The translations under genes were made by a program, and so were the position numbers. From Saccharina japonica (Eukaryota; Sar; Phaeophyceae; Laminariales; Laminariaceae): DNA of 64,000 nucleotides. The stretch covers positions 213,292 through 277,291 of the forward strand of contig MEHQ01003952.1 of NCBI GenBank assembly GCA_008828725.1, in the 5' to 3' direction. The notes beneath the pieces are model-generated. The model had not been told where the DNA came from and ran no database searches. It saw only the letters and a program-made list of their open reading frames with translations. Shown piece by piece: positions 10,759 to 22,092 of this stretch. Position 1 is the first letter of the stretch. Every line of letters starts with the position of its first letter.

Positions 10759-11027
10759 TTGTAGCTCTGACCCCGCTGCCATGCGCTATCACGTGCTGGT
10801 CACAACTACGCACTGAACGAGGTGTGTACCGAGGGCTACGATTCATACTACGATGTATCGCTGAATTCATCTGATTGGCTAAACTTCTTACGTACTTACA
10901 AAACTCACATTCTCTCGTTCTTCCGAGAAAATTCTGCATATAAATTGACAATTAGACTACGAGTATTGTCTATTGTTGAGGGTGTGATATCTATGTATAT
11001 ATATATTAAAAATAAAATAAAAAACAA

Positions 11028-11176
11028 CAGCTGTGAGCTCGAGGATTTCGTCGATACTCATCTCTGATAGCTGAGTGTAATACTTCGATCGCGCGTACCT
11101 ACGGATTTTATATGTCCTCATGAAGGATGTACATCCTGTATCAGGGGGACACAATCTGAGGCTGTAGAATTCAGGA
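11028..11176 (+). repeat. Dispersed repeat family R2 (GAGCTCGAGGATTTCGTCGA)
   Basis: About 150 bases. The copy at 40027-40187 is inverted, and a short copy lies at 54299-54345. Shared blocks are CTGTGAGCTCGAGGATTTCG, GCTGAGTGTAATACTTCGAT, CGCGCGTAC, GTCCTCATG, GGATGTACATCCT and CACAATCT. In two copies an A-rich run precedes the GAGCTC end, which could be a retroposon tail in the opposite sense. Confidence 0.75.
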
Positions 11177-11354
11177 AGTGTGTGTCTATTTGTGGGGGGA
11201 GAAATAATAAATATAAATTTTAAATTTAAATTAAACCGTCTAAAATAAACGTACCAGGTATACTATAGTGTTCCGACGAGTTGACGTGATAGAGTGGGTC
11301 TACTATTTGTAGCTATGTATGGTATATAAGAAGAGGTGTGCGAGGACAGATTAA

Positions 11355-12252
11355 GGGCCCGTATTAACGAAAGAAAGTTTCAAATCCAATCGATTTGAAA
11401 TCGATTTTTGTTTATGAATCGAATTGATTTTTTTCCGATTCGAAGTGAAAATACGGCTTTGCGTCCTATCAGGTGAAATCACGTATGTTCCGTATGTTCT
11501 CGAAATGTCAATGAGATCGGAATAACGCGACATCCCACAGAACACCCGGCTGACAAGTACCGAGGGGAGAAGCGGAGAGCGACGGCGTGCATCGTCACGT
11601 GCACGCCGGCTACAGCCTCTGTTTTATTTTTAAGACCTATGCTAGGAAGCTGTCACTCTCAGCTTCGCGTGGGTGGTCAGAGGAAGCCCTTAAACGCCAT
11701 GTACCGGACAGCGACAGCGATGCAGCTATCGAAGTCTTGAGTTTTTCCTCCGAGTTTTGGGTCGATCGCTTGGTTCTCGCCGGGCTTGGCCGATGGAGCT
11801 GGTGGAAAAATTGGGCTTGCGACCGCCATGATTTGTTTTGCGGAGCCACCGCCGGGCCACGTTGTGCTATGGTATGTAGCCGTGAGCGCGGCTATTGCTT
11901 CGGTCGCCACTCATTGGGGTTAACGATTTATCGCCTCGTTGGTGGCTGTCGAGCCCAAGCAGCGACGGATCGCCTCGGGGACGTTCACCCAGTGGGAACA
12001 TGCCATGCATGTTGGATGAACTCCAATCGATTCGAATCGATTCGAATCGATTTGATTCGATTTGCAAAAAATAAAGTCTTTTGGGACTTCTTTTGATATC
12101 CGATCGAATCGATTTTTCGATGCCCCAAAGTACAAATGTCTTTCCGGTGATTCATGATTTGACCAATCAAATGAAAGTCCGCGTCGATTCATAAAAAAAA
12201 AATCGATTTGAAATCGATTCGATTTGCAACTTTCTTTCGTTAAAACGGGCCC
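11355..12252. mobile_element. Non-autonomous TIR element, GGGCCCGT family (898 bp)
   Basis: The left end is GGGCCCGTATTAACGAAAGA and the inverted right end is GGGCCCGTTTTAACGAAAGA. The match continues through AAGTTTCAAATC and AATCGATTTGAAATCGATTT on each side. Outside lie TAA (left) and TAG (right), close to a 3-bp target duplication of the PIF/Harbinger kind (TWA). The interior has TCGAATCGAT short repeats and a 169-codon frame (11587-12096) that overlaps the right TIR. No DDE transposase signature is seen, so I treat the frame as incidental. Confidence 0.85.
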
Positions 12253-13969
12253 TAGTAAAACTTAAAAGCACCTGGATTAATTTAATTAATTAGTGCTAGT
12301 TGGGTTTATAATAGTGTGAATTTTTTATTTGTACCTATAAGGCATCTTTAGCGGCAATTTGTAGGTAGGGTTTTTCCTCAAACGTTTTATCCTTCATACC
12401 TAAGGGGTCACAAAGAGACAGGGGTATCAACCAACCATGTTGACAGGAGGTATGTTAAAATCTAGTATGAATTTTCAGTGGTTTTTGGGGTGAAATGTTT
12501 GTAACAAGTAAATAGTGGTCAATCATATACCAGGAGGTATAGCTCAGTTGTGTGTCCTATGATTACAACAACCTACAAGGGCTCCACATGTGTGGCGGCA
12601 TTCCCCGGCACCCATGGTTCAGGTGTAGGGCACGGAAGGAGTTGGAATCGATCCATCCGATAAAAACAAAACATAGATTGCAGGAATACCAAGAGTTTCA
12701 TCCGAATTTTTTTAATCCGGAGATAAAGGTTCACAACAAAAAAAGCAAGCATGCGAGTAGTTGCAACACACGTCGCTGGCGTTGAATGCGTTGTCGTTAC
12801 TTGGAAGTCGGCGCATGAAAAGAACATAAAAGTTGAGCAGCAGTGTAAAAGCCACGATGAACAAAAGAGCAATTGGTGCTAAGATGACTATTGCACGCAA
12901 TGAATGATACAATGGAAATAAATACAAAGCTTTCCGTGCTCGGGCTGCAGCCAGCTGCTATATATAGCCTCCCTTGCAACATACAGCGGCACAACCGTAG
13001 CACGTACAGCAGTAGTAGTATATTATTCTCAAGAGTGCAGGTGTGGCCAGTTCGCAGTTCGCACCCATGAAATATACGGCAGATCCGGATGTGCGTTTAC
13101 GAAATAGAGGTCATAGCGTAGTTCAGTGTACTCGTACTCGTACGATCTTCGTGTTGAATTCGGCCTTCAGAGTGGTGTACCCAAGAGAATATCGGCGTAC
13201 GTATAAAACAACGGCGGCCTACGTAGCTCGCCGTTTTGAAATAAACTAAGAAACACGTCAGCCTGCGTCAGCGGTGAATTTTGAAATGTCTTCGCGATCC
13301 GTGTCGTCTGGACGATAGTATGAATTTGGACGTTTCAAACAGCACAACAACCCCCCGCCTTTTACATATATATATGGCATTTAGAGTATAAAACTGGTGA
13401 TATATACATTATTTTGTTTTCAGGTTACTTTTTTAAAATACGATCTGGTAAATTAGATATTTCTGGGTAATAAAACACAAATGGGATATTTCTCAAATCA
13501 ACAACAGACCTACACCGATGGCGTGGGGATGGAGCTTTGCGGCTTAGGACTTAAGTATTGAACGTAAAGAGTGCAAACTGGGAAGAAGGGGGCAGCAAGG
13601 ACAACAAATGGAGTATTGTGGATAAATCTTGGCGGGAAGCAGACACAGAAAGGTGTTAGACTGTACGCATAGGTTTCCTTGGTTTCCATGGTCTTCTGCT
13701 TTTGGGAGTTTCATGAGTGATCAACGCTGAAGATCATGCTGTACATTGTCGGATGGCAAAGATAATAATAATATTATAAGCAAATACGTTTTAGGCTGTA
13801 CCAAGGGTGCACAAAAAAAAAAGTTATCGACACCACACACCCCCCCCCCCCTATATTGAAGGGAAGAAACCGGACTGTTGTGATCCCAGAAAACAATAAG
13901 TCAACTTTTTTTTTTATCACCCCCCCCCCCACCCCCCCCCCGCCCCCCCCCCCCCCCCCCCCTCCTACA
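12253..13969. other. No supported gene
   Basis: AT-rich sequence with small reading frames only. A GGAGGTATAGCTCAGTTG stretch at about 12532 resembles a tRNA 5' half, but no matching 3' half follows. It ends in C-rich runs (13842-13965) next to the assembly gap. Confidence 0.5.
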
Positions 13970-14483
13970 NNNNNNNNNNNNNNNNNNNNNNNNNNNNNNN
14001 NNNNNNNNNNNNNNNNNNNNNNNNNNNNNNNNNNNNNNNNNNNNNNNNNNNNNNNNNNNNNNNNNNNNNNNNNNNNNNNNNNNNNNNNNNNNNNNNNNNN
14101 NNNNNNNNNNNNNNNNNNNNNNNNNNNNNNNNNNNNNNNNNNNNNNNNNNNNNNNNNNNNNNNNNNNNNNNNNNNNNNNNNNNNNNNNNNNNNNNNNNNN
14201 NNNNNNNNNNNNNNNNNNNNNNNNNNNNNNNNNNNNNNNNNNNNNNNNNNNNNNNNNNNNNNNNNNNNNNNNNNNNNNNNNNNNNNNNNNNNNNNNNNNN
14301 NNNNNNNNNNNNNNNNNNNNNNNNNNNNNNNNNNNNNNNNNNNNNNNNNNNNNNNNNNNNNNNNNNNNNNNNNNNNNNNNNNNNNNNNNNNNNNNNNNNN
14401 NNNNNNNNNNNNNNNNNNNNNNNNNNNNNNNNNNNNNNNNNNNNNNNNNNNNNNNNNNNNNNNNNNNNNNNNNNNNNNNNNNN
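13970..14483. other. Assembly gap (514 N)
   Basis: The gap is bordered by poly-C on the left and G-rich sequence on the right, so homopolymers probably caused the break. Reading frames drawn through the N run are artefacts. Confidence 0.98.
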
Positions 14484-15153
14484 GGGGGAGGGGGGGGGTG
14501 GTCGAGGCTTGCGCGCAACACTCCTTGAGTCGCCTGTTGCGCTGCGTGCAACAGACCCCGACCCCCTAATTAGTGCCCTGGTAAGTAGTAGTAGTAGTAA
14601 GTAGGATATCATGTATATTAATTGTGTGATGATGTTGTTGTGGTGGAAAATATATTCACAGCAGTGTGCAAAGTTGAATACATTTGAATATAGAAGAACG
14701 ACAAAAGAAAGGGGCAATGGAACAATTCAACCGAAGAGAAAAAAAGGGGTGCATTCTCCTCGTGATGCTACTATAACTGGGTGTAGTTCTGAATGTACCT
14801 TATGTTTTTCACAGATACAATCCGAGTCTTTGGGACAAAGTCAGATGCTTAATATATGGTCGTTCTTCAGCTACGTGTCTGTCCTGTTGAGAGCGGGAAA
14901 TTAAACGAAGACGGTTGACATCATCCCGCTCGCGTTCACAGTTCACGGGGGAGGCGCGTTGAAGTCGATCCTCTCGCCACAGCAACACTGTGAGATGTAG
15001 AGTGCACCACACCTTAAGCACTCACTCGAGGATATGACCTGCGACGCAACATGAATATCGACTCTTCGAAGCATACGATGCAATTCATGCAAAGGGCTGA
15101 CAAAATGTGACACCTCTATAACACTACTGCACTGGTTTTAAAAAGTCGCCCCT

Positions 15154-15429
15154 GTGTGTTTACGCACTACCGCCCCCCCCCCGTCAAGATTGAAAGAAAT
15201 GCTCGAGATGCCTCCCGGAATCCATCATCGTGTCTACTTTCCGCTTCTCTTTTTTTGCCTCTGCACGCGTTCACGACGAGGTAAGCGGGGGGGACGAAGG
15301 GCGAGGGACGTCGAAGACGATCCTCGAAGAGAGCGCTCGAAGAAATACAAAACCCTCGACATATATATGGAGGTGCCGAAATTCCAATACGGAGGCCGGC
15401 CCGGAATAAACACTATTTTTCCTGTATGA
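15154..15429 (+). CDS. Unsupported short reading frame, basic, function unknown
   Basis: A 91-codon frame. After a possible signal-like stretch (FPLLFFCLCTRSRRGKRGG) it reads RARDVEDDPRRERSKKYKTL. A possible donor (GAG|GTAAGC) lies inside it at about 15280, which would make the preceding part the end of an exon and the rest intron. No family is recognised and there is no homologous copy in the window. This is a weak candidate only. Confidence 0.15.
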   Translation: MCLRTTAPPPSRLKEMLEMPPGIHHRVYFPLLFFCLCTRSRRGKRGGRRARDVEDDPRRERSKKYKTLDIYMEVPKFQYGGRPGINTIFPV

Positions 15430-15479
15430 CGTAGGGTAGGTTCAACATTACTTTACATATATTTTTATGTATATACGCC

Positions 15480-16050
15480 TGTAAATACAGCACCATCAGC
15501 AACCGGCAGTACTGTACCAGAAGCAACAAACAGTGCAGGACTAGGAAACAACAAGTATGTCGTCCCCAGATTGGATTTCTTATTTGAGAACGGGTGCGTT
15601 ATCACTAATTTCAGTATAATCACTCCCGAACCTATTATGATTTCGTTTATCTCAGACGTCAGGTATGGTTGCTCGTTTTCCTAAATACAGCACCCTCAGC
15701 AGTACTGTACCACAATTACCATTCAGTACAGGGCTGAGAAACGAGAAAACTGGCCCAGGTTGGATATGTTATTTGAGAAAGGGTGCGTTACACACCAATT
15801 TCAGCGAAACGACTCCCGAAATAATTGTTTTGCTTGTAAATACAGCCTGCGTGTCTTGTTGCTCGTTTTCCTAAATTCAGCACCATCAGCAGAACGTCAT
15901 AATCAACATACAGCATAGGAGTAAGAAACAAGAAAACCCACCCAGGTTGGAATTATTTATTGGACAATAATGGGTGCGTTATACCATAATTTCAGTAAAA
16001 CGACTCCCGAATTTATTATTTGTTAATCTCAGCCATACTTTCTTTTCGCT
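15480..16050 (+). repeat. Tandem repeat, three diverged units of about 190 bp
   Basis: Each unit contains AAATACAGCACCATCAGCA, an AACAAGAAAAC-like block, CCCAGGTTGGATTTCTTATT, GAGAANGGGTGCGTTA, AATTTCAGTAAAACGACTCC and CGAATTTATTATTTGTTAAT. More diverged single units occur at about 7205-7345 and 17225-17400. They contain palindromic TACTGTAC and GTACTGTA words. No coding signal. Confidence 0.8.
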
Positions 16051-16518
16051 CGTTTGCTTATTTGGTATCTCGTTCTGCGGTATACCAGAAGGTGCACATC
16101 TTTGATATCTCAACCGGATACGTTGATGGTGTTGCGCGTATTATGTCATGGTGCAGCAGTGTTATCCTCGCATATTGCGGTTTGTTGCTGTGTCCCGTAT
16201 CCCCCTGACAGGCGTTCGGGGTTTATTTTTTATCGGTATTGTTATCGTGTACCTAGTATCGTCTTATCGTTATCACTTTCTTTCGAAATACCTAACTTTT
16301 TTCGGTTCGATCAGGTTTCGTAGTAGTTTTTTTTTTTTTTAAAGAACAATTATATCGAGAGTTTATGTACGATATTCAACCCTACAGGTACACCAGATAA
16401 CGTGGTGCGCATAATGGTTGCACATGGTGAAATAGCAGCGAAAGGTCACAGGGCTTGGAAGAACACAAAGTACCAGAAGAGCAGCCGCAGCATCACAACA
16501 GAGAAACACAGAGCACAC

Positions 16519-16594
16519 AACAGGCAAGCGGGTGATCGAAACACATAACACCCCGGAGGCACAAGCGGGTGATCGAAACACATAACACCCCGGA
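16519..16594 (+). repeat. Perfect short tandem duplication, about 38 bp x 2
   Basis: CAAGCGGGTGATCGAAACAC followed by ATAACACCCCGGAGGCA occurs twice in direct succession without a difference, so it is a recent duplication or an assembly effect. Confidence 0.9.
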
Positions 16595-17690
16595 GGCAGA
16601 GTTGACGGAAAAGGCATATGTACGAGAAAATTGAAAATACGACGTGAAAAGGGTTTATCTTGGTGCCTTCTTTCTACTCCATACTCCATATGAATATACC
16701 CCGAGGAAAATTCCAGACCGAGCATCCCTTGTGTCGTTGTGTTCTTCGATTTTTAGGTGAACATTGTATATACTTTCTACATATTTACATATATATGATA
16801 CTCGTACGAGAGTAGTCCACAGCAGCAGTGAATCCACAGGACACGCAGTAGTGGCAGGAGCAAGCAGCAGGAAGCAGCACAGCGGGCGTTCCGACTCCCG
16901 ACAGTAGCCTGTCACCCGTACAAACAGACCAACTACCGCCGAGGGCACTAAGGCTCGAAACGGGAGCTGTGGAGTATGGTGTTGTTGACGCGCGGCAGTG
17001 CAATGCGGCCAACCTAGGACATGTTCTGCGCCGACGGCTTGCCTATCGTATACTTAGAGGTCTGAATATGAAAATGCAAATTGCTCGCTGCTTGCTTTGT
17101 TTTGCTATTGGGTATGTTGCTCCTGCTGTGACTTACGGTGCCAGCCGAACGACACGTACCACACCACACAGCGTAGTCAGTGTAGGCCCTCGATAATAAA
17201 AAGAACAAAAACATGACATAATATCAGAACAGATACCCAAGAAGAAGCGGGATTTCTTATTGTCCAGGTTGAGAGGGGGTGTTTCTACACTATAATTTCG
17301 AAGTACCGACTTCCAAATTTCTTAATACTCTTGAATCTCAGGCTGGCTGTCTCATCCGCCTGTTTCTCACTACGAGGTGTCCTGTACTGCAGCAGAACTA
17401 CTTTCCCTGGGATGCGACTCGAAAGAAATCCGGATACAATTCATGGTCAACGGCGAGCGCCACAACGATGGTGTTACTTGGGGTATCTACAATGGGTTCT
17501 AGGCAGCTGGCTCAAGAGCGTTGAAGAATGGCATTACAATGGGACTATACGATCTGTTCGGGTTATGATTAATAGTAGATGGTTTTGGTCAGCGAACTCG
17601 AGCGAACCCATACCTTTTTACAGGCAGTACTGCCGCGTGCGCGACATCAAATATATTATGGACGGTAGTACAGTACAGGACGTCTATTAA

Positions 17691-17779
17691 CCCTTGAAGG
17701 ACTGGAGTCCCGTTTTTGGGACAAATTACTTAGAATTAGTGTGGATTGTCCCCAACACGGGACTCCAGTCCTAAAAGGG
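17691..17779. mobile_element. 89-bp foldback element with TTAA target site (piggyBac-like MITE)
   Basis: TTAA flanks both sides (17687-17690 and 17780-17783). The ends are CCCTTGAAGGACTGGAGTCC and, inverted, CCCTTTTAGGACTGGAGTCC. Pairing continues through CGT and GGGACAA, so almost the whole element folds into one hairpin of about 33 bp per arm. A CCC(T) terminus with a TTAA target is the known mark of piggyBac elements. With no transposase and only 89 bp, it can only be a non-autonomous derivative or an independent foldback. Confidence 0.75.
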
Positions 17780-18062
17780 TTAAGGAACAGGCTAATAAGA
17801 AAGCCAGGCTGATGTTTGAAGGAAAAAAGAGAAATTCGGGAGCCGTAATTTTGGAATTGGTGTAGGAAGCAAACACTCTCAAATAGGAAATCCGGGCTGG
17901 ACTACTGTAGATTTCCTGTTTTATCCCGGCAGGACCAGATTTCCTGTTTCTTATTACGCGTAGGTGTCCTGTACTGTAGCAGTACAGCCTAGTACAGCAG
18001 CAGTGGTACTACTAATAGTACGTATTACATAGATAGGCGGGGGTGCCGTCTCGGTCTCTCAC

Positions 18063-18260
18063 CAGCAGCAAGGTGAAGACCACATTTATTTTGAACGCGA
18101 TGGCCCATGCCTTGTCGGTCGGAGCTTGAACAGCAAGTTCCCCCTGCCCGGACGATCCATCGATGTGGGGGCTGGGACACGGCGGCGGTGTAGTGTCGCA
18201 GAGCCCTTGCGACTCAACGTCGCATTCCTTAGGGGGCAAACCTTGCGTGGCAGAGATCAT
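18063..18260 (-). CDS. Candidate first exon of a choline-transporter-like (CTL/PNS1-type) gene
   Basis: ATG at 18260-18258 opens a 66-codon exon that ends at the donor CTGCTG|GTGAGA. The N-terminal 48 residues are polar and Pro/Gly-rich. The C-terminal part reads PTDKAWAIAFKINVVFTLLL, which looks like the segment leading into the first membrane helix of the CTL/PNS1 (DUF580) family. The exon at 60759-60899 has the matching stretch PTDKAWAVAFIVNVAITFL and breaks at the same place with the same donor. Two copies sharing sequence and splice position support a real exon. No downstream exon was found within about 1.5 kb. The Lys in the presumed helix and the missing rest leave open that it is a decayed or transposed fragment. 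Confidence 0.4.
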
Positions 18261-18289
18261 GGAGGGCAGTTAGGTATTTCGCCGGTGTG

Positions 18290-18290
<1 letters not shown>

Positions 18291-18334
<44 letters not shown>
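18291..18334. repeat. CTG microsatellite
   Basis: Fourteen CTG units in a row, just upstream (minus-strand sense) of the candidate first exon at 18063-18260. Confidence 0.95.
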
Positions 18335-18335
<1 letters not shown>

Positions 18336-19722
18336 GTATAACTGTTCCTCTTCCTATTTCACCTTCTACTGCCGTTGTGGGTTGTGGTTAGAGGTGGGGT
18401 CCCAGAGGCATAGAAAAACTGTAGGTTTCCGCAGGAAACTGGCGTTTGTGAGGCGGTTTGAATTCGAGTAACGGAATAGTATTTGCGTGATAGGCCGACG
18501 CGAGAGCTCGACTCAGGAAGCGTCCAGTCTCAGTCGACATAAGACAGTGAGGACAGCGAGCTCGTACGAGATTACAAAGGACACGAAGGAGAGAGCTGAT
18601 CTGCCTTCACTCGTACAGCTGGTCCCTCTGGTTTGGGTTTATCTTGACTTCTGCGTGTAGAAGACAGCGAGACAAGTTTGTATTGATCGACTTTCCCACC
18701 CGCCCGCCCTGCCGCTCAAGAGAGGGGGGGAAACAGGTTGCAACAAGTCGGTCTGATTGTCGAGCTGTTTCGTTTTTTAAAAAATTAATGTTGTTATCAG
18801 ATGGTATATATATCGTAGGGGCTGTGAGACGTTACTTAGCCCCGCCGGGGAACGAGCGGGGCATAAGTTTTCGGGTTAGCCTGTCTCATTAATCTTCGGG
18901 GGGTTTCCTACTGTAATGGTATATTTTAACGTGGTGTTGTAGGCGGGGTTTCCCACGGCCCTGGCAGGCCTTTTTAGCACGACGGTGAGCGTGTCTGGCC
19001 TGCTGTAGACAAATAATATTCCAAGAATTCTTGAGATATAACAAACATAATCGAACACCGGCCAAGGAGGCGTTATTCTCAAAACCAACAACCAACCGGT
19101 TTAAATAGGAGTTATTCAGCCGGTTTAAACTGGTTAACAAAAAACGGATGGCAACATAAGCGCCTCAAACCATCGAACATAACGGACATAACGGTATGTA
19201 TGCGTCCAGTGTACAACATGCTGTGTATGTGGATTCGGAGCCACTGTTAGCGTTTAATAATATACCACGACGAGGTGATACAGTACGCGACAGCACTTAC
19301 AAATTTCCTATTTAGACTCAGCCTCGCGTTTTATTTCCTCTCCAGTTTTAGCAGAAATGCTTTAATTAAATTTCTTAATGCGAGAAGAGGCGCAAAAGGC
19401 CAAATCCTTAATAATCAAATTCTTATTTTACAAAGGCCTTCAATGCGAAGTTTTTGTTCTTGAGCTGTTGTCAAGAATTTGCTTTTTCACATGACATCCA
19501 TCAAGCATCCATCACTCATAATTCTCAAGATATTCATTAGAAACACGATGATGCTCTTCAGGACTGCAGGCATCAAATCTCATTTTCGCCACCGTCAACG
19601 ATTCTGCTTAAGCACCACTCGTACTTATGGGTTAGAGATACTCGATCGACATAGTCTACGTTACGCAGGTTGGGTGTCAATAGCCCCCCCCTGCTACTGA
19701 CTGCCGGTTTTTATTTGCCTAC

Positions 19723-19880
19723 TTCTGAATCGCCGAGCTGACTGTTCTGCCCGCTCCCTCTGACTGTACCCCCCGTCTGCTCATTGTTCTTACGCTCTAG
19801 TGAAACAGACCCACCCACCGCCGCGCTTGTTTCCGTGCTGTATGCACCTATGGGTAACTTCATGCTCCACACGCTTTGGG
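19723..19880 (-). CDS. Candidate exon, product not recognised
   Basis: On the minus strand an ATTCTGCAGCAG acceptor precedes 158 open bases, ending before GTAGGC. The translation includes AVGGSVSLERKNNEQTGGTV and GSGQNSQLGDSE, a hydrophilic and varied composition. It starts in phase 1 and ends in phase 0. It lies on the same strand as the candidate exon at 20025-20134. No homologue is recognised and the donor is not strong. Confidence 0.25.
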
Positions 19881-20024
19881 CTGCTGCAGAATGCACGCGG
19901 TAGTCGTACACTTATATCCCGACTCTTGCAAACTATCAGGCCACCAAACCACCCAATGCATAGATAGCCTCACTAACACACCACGTTTCACTAAAGAGTT
20001 GTCTAGAGCAGTTGGTCTCGACTC

Positions 20025-20134
20025 TTAAGGACGAAACACATCCGAAATCACTATCCCGACTGCCACATCTTCCGGTGGCATGTCGTCTTCGTCGCCCAGC
20101 AGCGTCAGCGGGTCCTTCCCGTTGTCAGGGTCAC
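20025..20134 (-). CDS. Candidate 3'-terminal exon, acidic, product not recognised
   Basis: On the minus strand a GACATTCAG acceptor precedes two bases of a split codon and then DPDNGKDPLTLLGDEDDMPP and EDVAVGIVISDVFRP, followed by TAA (20027-20025). The composition is acidic and varied. Upstream on the same strand (about 20380-20520) is a run of Asp/Glu codons ending EDEDEEGEMKTKTACKK before GTTGTG. The phases of the two do not match directly (0 against 1), so either another exon lies between or the acidic run is only a GTC/CTC-type tract. Confidence 0.35.
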
Positions 20135-20379
20135 CTGAATGTCATACGATGAGAGTGTGGGGGCAAACGACAATATAAAAAAGATTCTTTTTCACGTTGT
20201 TCAAGGGTCAAACTCTGGGACTAATCTCGCGGAGAGAACCATACGTTTGAGTAGCCAATAGAGATTAGTACTAATGTATCTAGTCGCCTGTACAGTAAAC
20301 CACCCTAAAGCGCTGAACCAAACGGCTGTATGTAATATAGATGCAACAACACAAAAACATAAAACCTGTATATCACAAC

Positions 20380-20515
20380 CTTCTTGCAAGCTGTCTTCGT
20401 CTTCATCTCGCCTTCCTCGTCCTCGTCCTCACTATCGTCCACATCATCGCTGTCCTTGTCCTCGTCCTCAATGTCGTCTACCCCATCGCTGCCCTCGTTC
20501 TCGTCCCCGTCCCCA
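20380..20515 (-). CDS. Possible acidic exon or GAC/GAG-type low-complexity tract
   Basis: The minus-strand translation is almost only Asp, Glu, Ser and Gly (for example DDIEDEDKDSDDVDDSEDED) and then EEGEMKTKTACKK. A possible donor, AAGAAG|GTTGTG, ends it at 20380. No AG acceptor stands directly before the start, and an in-frame TAA lies just upstream, so the 5' border cannot be placed. Confidence 0.2.
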
Positions 20516-20824
20516 TCAAAATGTGGACCATTTGATTAGTTTGGCGGGGAAATCGACCGAAAAATCGACCGAACAATGTTCGTTTTCGGTTTTGTTTTTA
20601 TCCTCTTTAAAACAAAACCCGGCCGAAACCGACCGACGTTTTCGTGATAAACCGAAAAACCGACCGAGTCTATTTCCATTTTTGGTTCGCATCACTGGGT
20701 CCGGGTAGAAAGGGCGCGTACAAACAGAGCTTTCTACCCTATAATAGGGAGGATGTACATCACCTTTTTTCGGGGTTGATTTAATTTGTTTTTGTTCAAG
20801 AATATGGAGTAATGATTATCAAGT

Positions 20825-21340
20825 GCTGGATCATATCCACACTTAATCTGTAAAATACACAAAACACACCCGATATAGACTGCCACTTTCTCCTGTACAC
20901 CCTACCGTACTTTACCCTCCCAGGGGGGGCGGGCGGGTTCTTCTTTCAACCTGCCTATCTCCCACCCAGTCCTGCCGCACTCCCACCCAGTGCCAGACCC
21001 CTGCTCGCCCACACCCGCGAGTAGAGCCCCGTACTGTTAAGAGTTGGCGTTCTTCCTTTCTATCCCAATCCTACCCAGCCTCTTTCGCACTTCCAGTGCA
21101 ACCACTCACGGCGACCTCCCAACATGATGACCCTCTTCCCGATCCCCTCTCAATCACGCCAACGATTCAGCACCTCTCCACTAACTCCAGAAATCTTTCT
21201 TTCAAGCTTCTATTTTGTTTTGTTCATGAATCTGCAATTTCTACTCACAAGTCATATCCACACTTAATCAATAGCATATATTAAACACACACGATATAGA
21301 CTGCAACTTTTTCCTGTAAACCCTACCCCACCTTAAAACG
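20825..21340 (+). repeat. Dispersed repeat family R3, with internal duplication
   Basis: The middle (about 20968-21180, CCCACCCAGTGCCAGACCCC onward, to AACATGATGACCCTCTTCCC) matches 62153-62345 on the same strand. The edge block TCATATCCACACTTAATC ... ACGATATAGACTGC ... CCTGTA occurs twice, at 20831-20912 and 21258-21332, like direct terminal repeats. The second copy at 62 kb also has GTGCTGGATCATATCCACAC on its left side. No coding frame is supported. Confidence 0.7.
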
Positions 21341-21547
21341 GTATTTGCATATCTGTGAACTCCCCGAACCATTATACATGCCCTACCACCCAGTACCACC
21401 ACGAACCCCCTACATTAAAAATGTCTTCTTACTCTACATCCCCCCCACTCAGTTCCTTGTCCTAGCTAAATTGATCCGGTCGCTGCATAGTAAGCTAAAA
21501 CCCTTAGAGCCATTTCCTCCTGCTCTCTATAAGCCTAATTTCGTCTT

Positions 21548-22025
21548 TACATATGTATAGGTACCAAATGGACATTTTTCCCGGAACACTTTCACTTTTC
21601 TCATCTGGCCGCGGTTCTTTTCTCGCGCTATCGGCTGCAGGGCTCGCGGGGGGGCCGCGTGTACATCACGGTGCAAGTGCGGGTCCCGGCCGAGGCCCGT
21701 GGGGCGTGCTCTGGGCCTGCAAAGTCGATAATTCTGGCAAATGACACAGGGGAGACGTTCCGACTTGACACCGCCTCGCACCTAGTATGCAAAACATGTC
21801 GTACGACTAGTTTTTGGTTCGTTTTTGACCCGCCGCGTGAACAGAACACACACAGCACGCACCACGCACGAGACAAGAAAAAGGACCCCACCGACTTGAC
21901 ATTGAACGAGGCACACATCAAGCGTCATGCAGCAGTAGTTGATACCACGTTGCATGCGTCTTTTCTATCTCTCTGGGCTGTGAACAGCAGTAGCAGTTGT
22001 AACAGACGCTTGAAACATTTCATGT
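21548..22025 (+). repeat. Dispersed repeat family R4, copy 1
   Basis: Same-strand match to 28183-28672 over nearly its whole length: TATGTATAGGTACCAAA, TCGCGCTATCGGCTGC, AAGTGCGGGTCCCGGCC, CGTGGGGCGTGCTCTGGGCC, CGACTTGACACCGCCTCGCA, CGTCATGCAGCAGTAGTTGA, then GACGCTTGAAA. Both copies keep a long open frame on both strands (on the minus strand with CEAVSSRN and GPEHAPRA in both). With only two copies this does not prove coding. Confidence 0.8.
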
Positions 22026-22092
22026 GCATCCTTATTATATAATACGGTTCGGTAGTGATGGTGATGGTGATGATGTCGTTTCGGATCTTCAG

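Noticed and set aside
11587..12096. 169-codon frame in the TIR element at 11.4-12.3 kb as a transposase
   Set aside because: It has no recognisable motif, ends in the TIR, and the element is too short for a complete Harbinger gene set.
12532..12670. tRNA gene suggested by GGAGGTATAGCTCAGTTG
   Set aside because: No B box or matching acceptor 3' strand at tRNA distance; the GGAATCGATCC-like site is about 110 bases away and the region does not fold as a tRNA.
13856..14717. Long frames of 216-250 codons spanning 13.9-14.7 kb
   Set aside because: They run through the N gap and contain unknown residues; artefacts.
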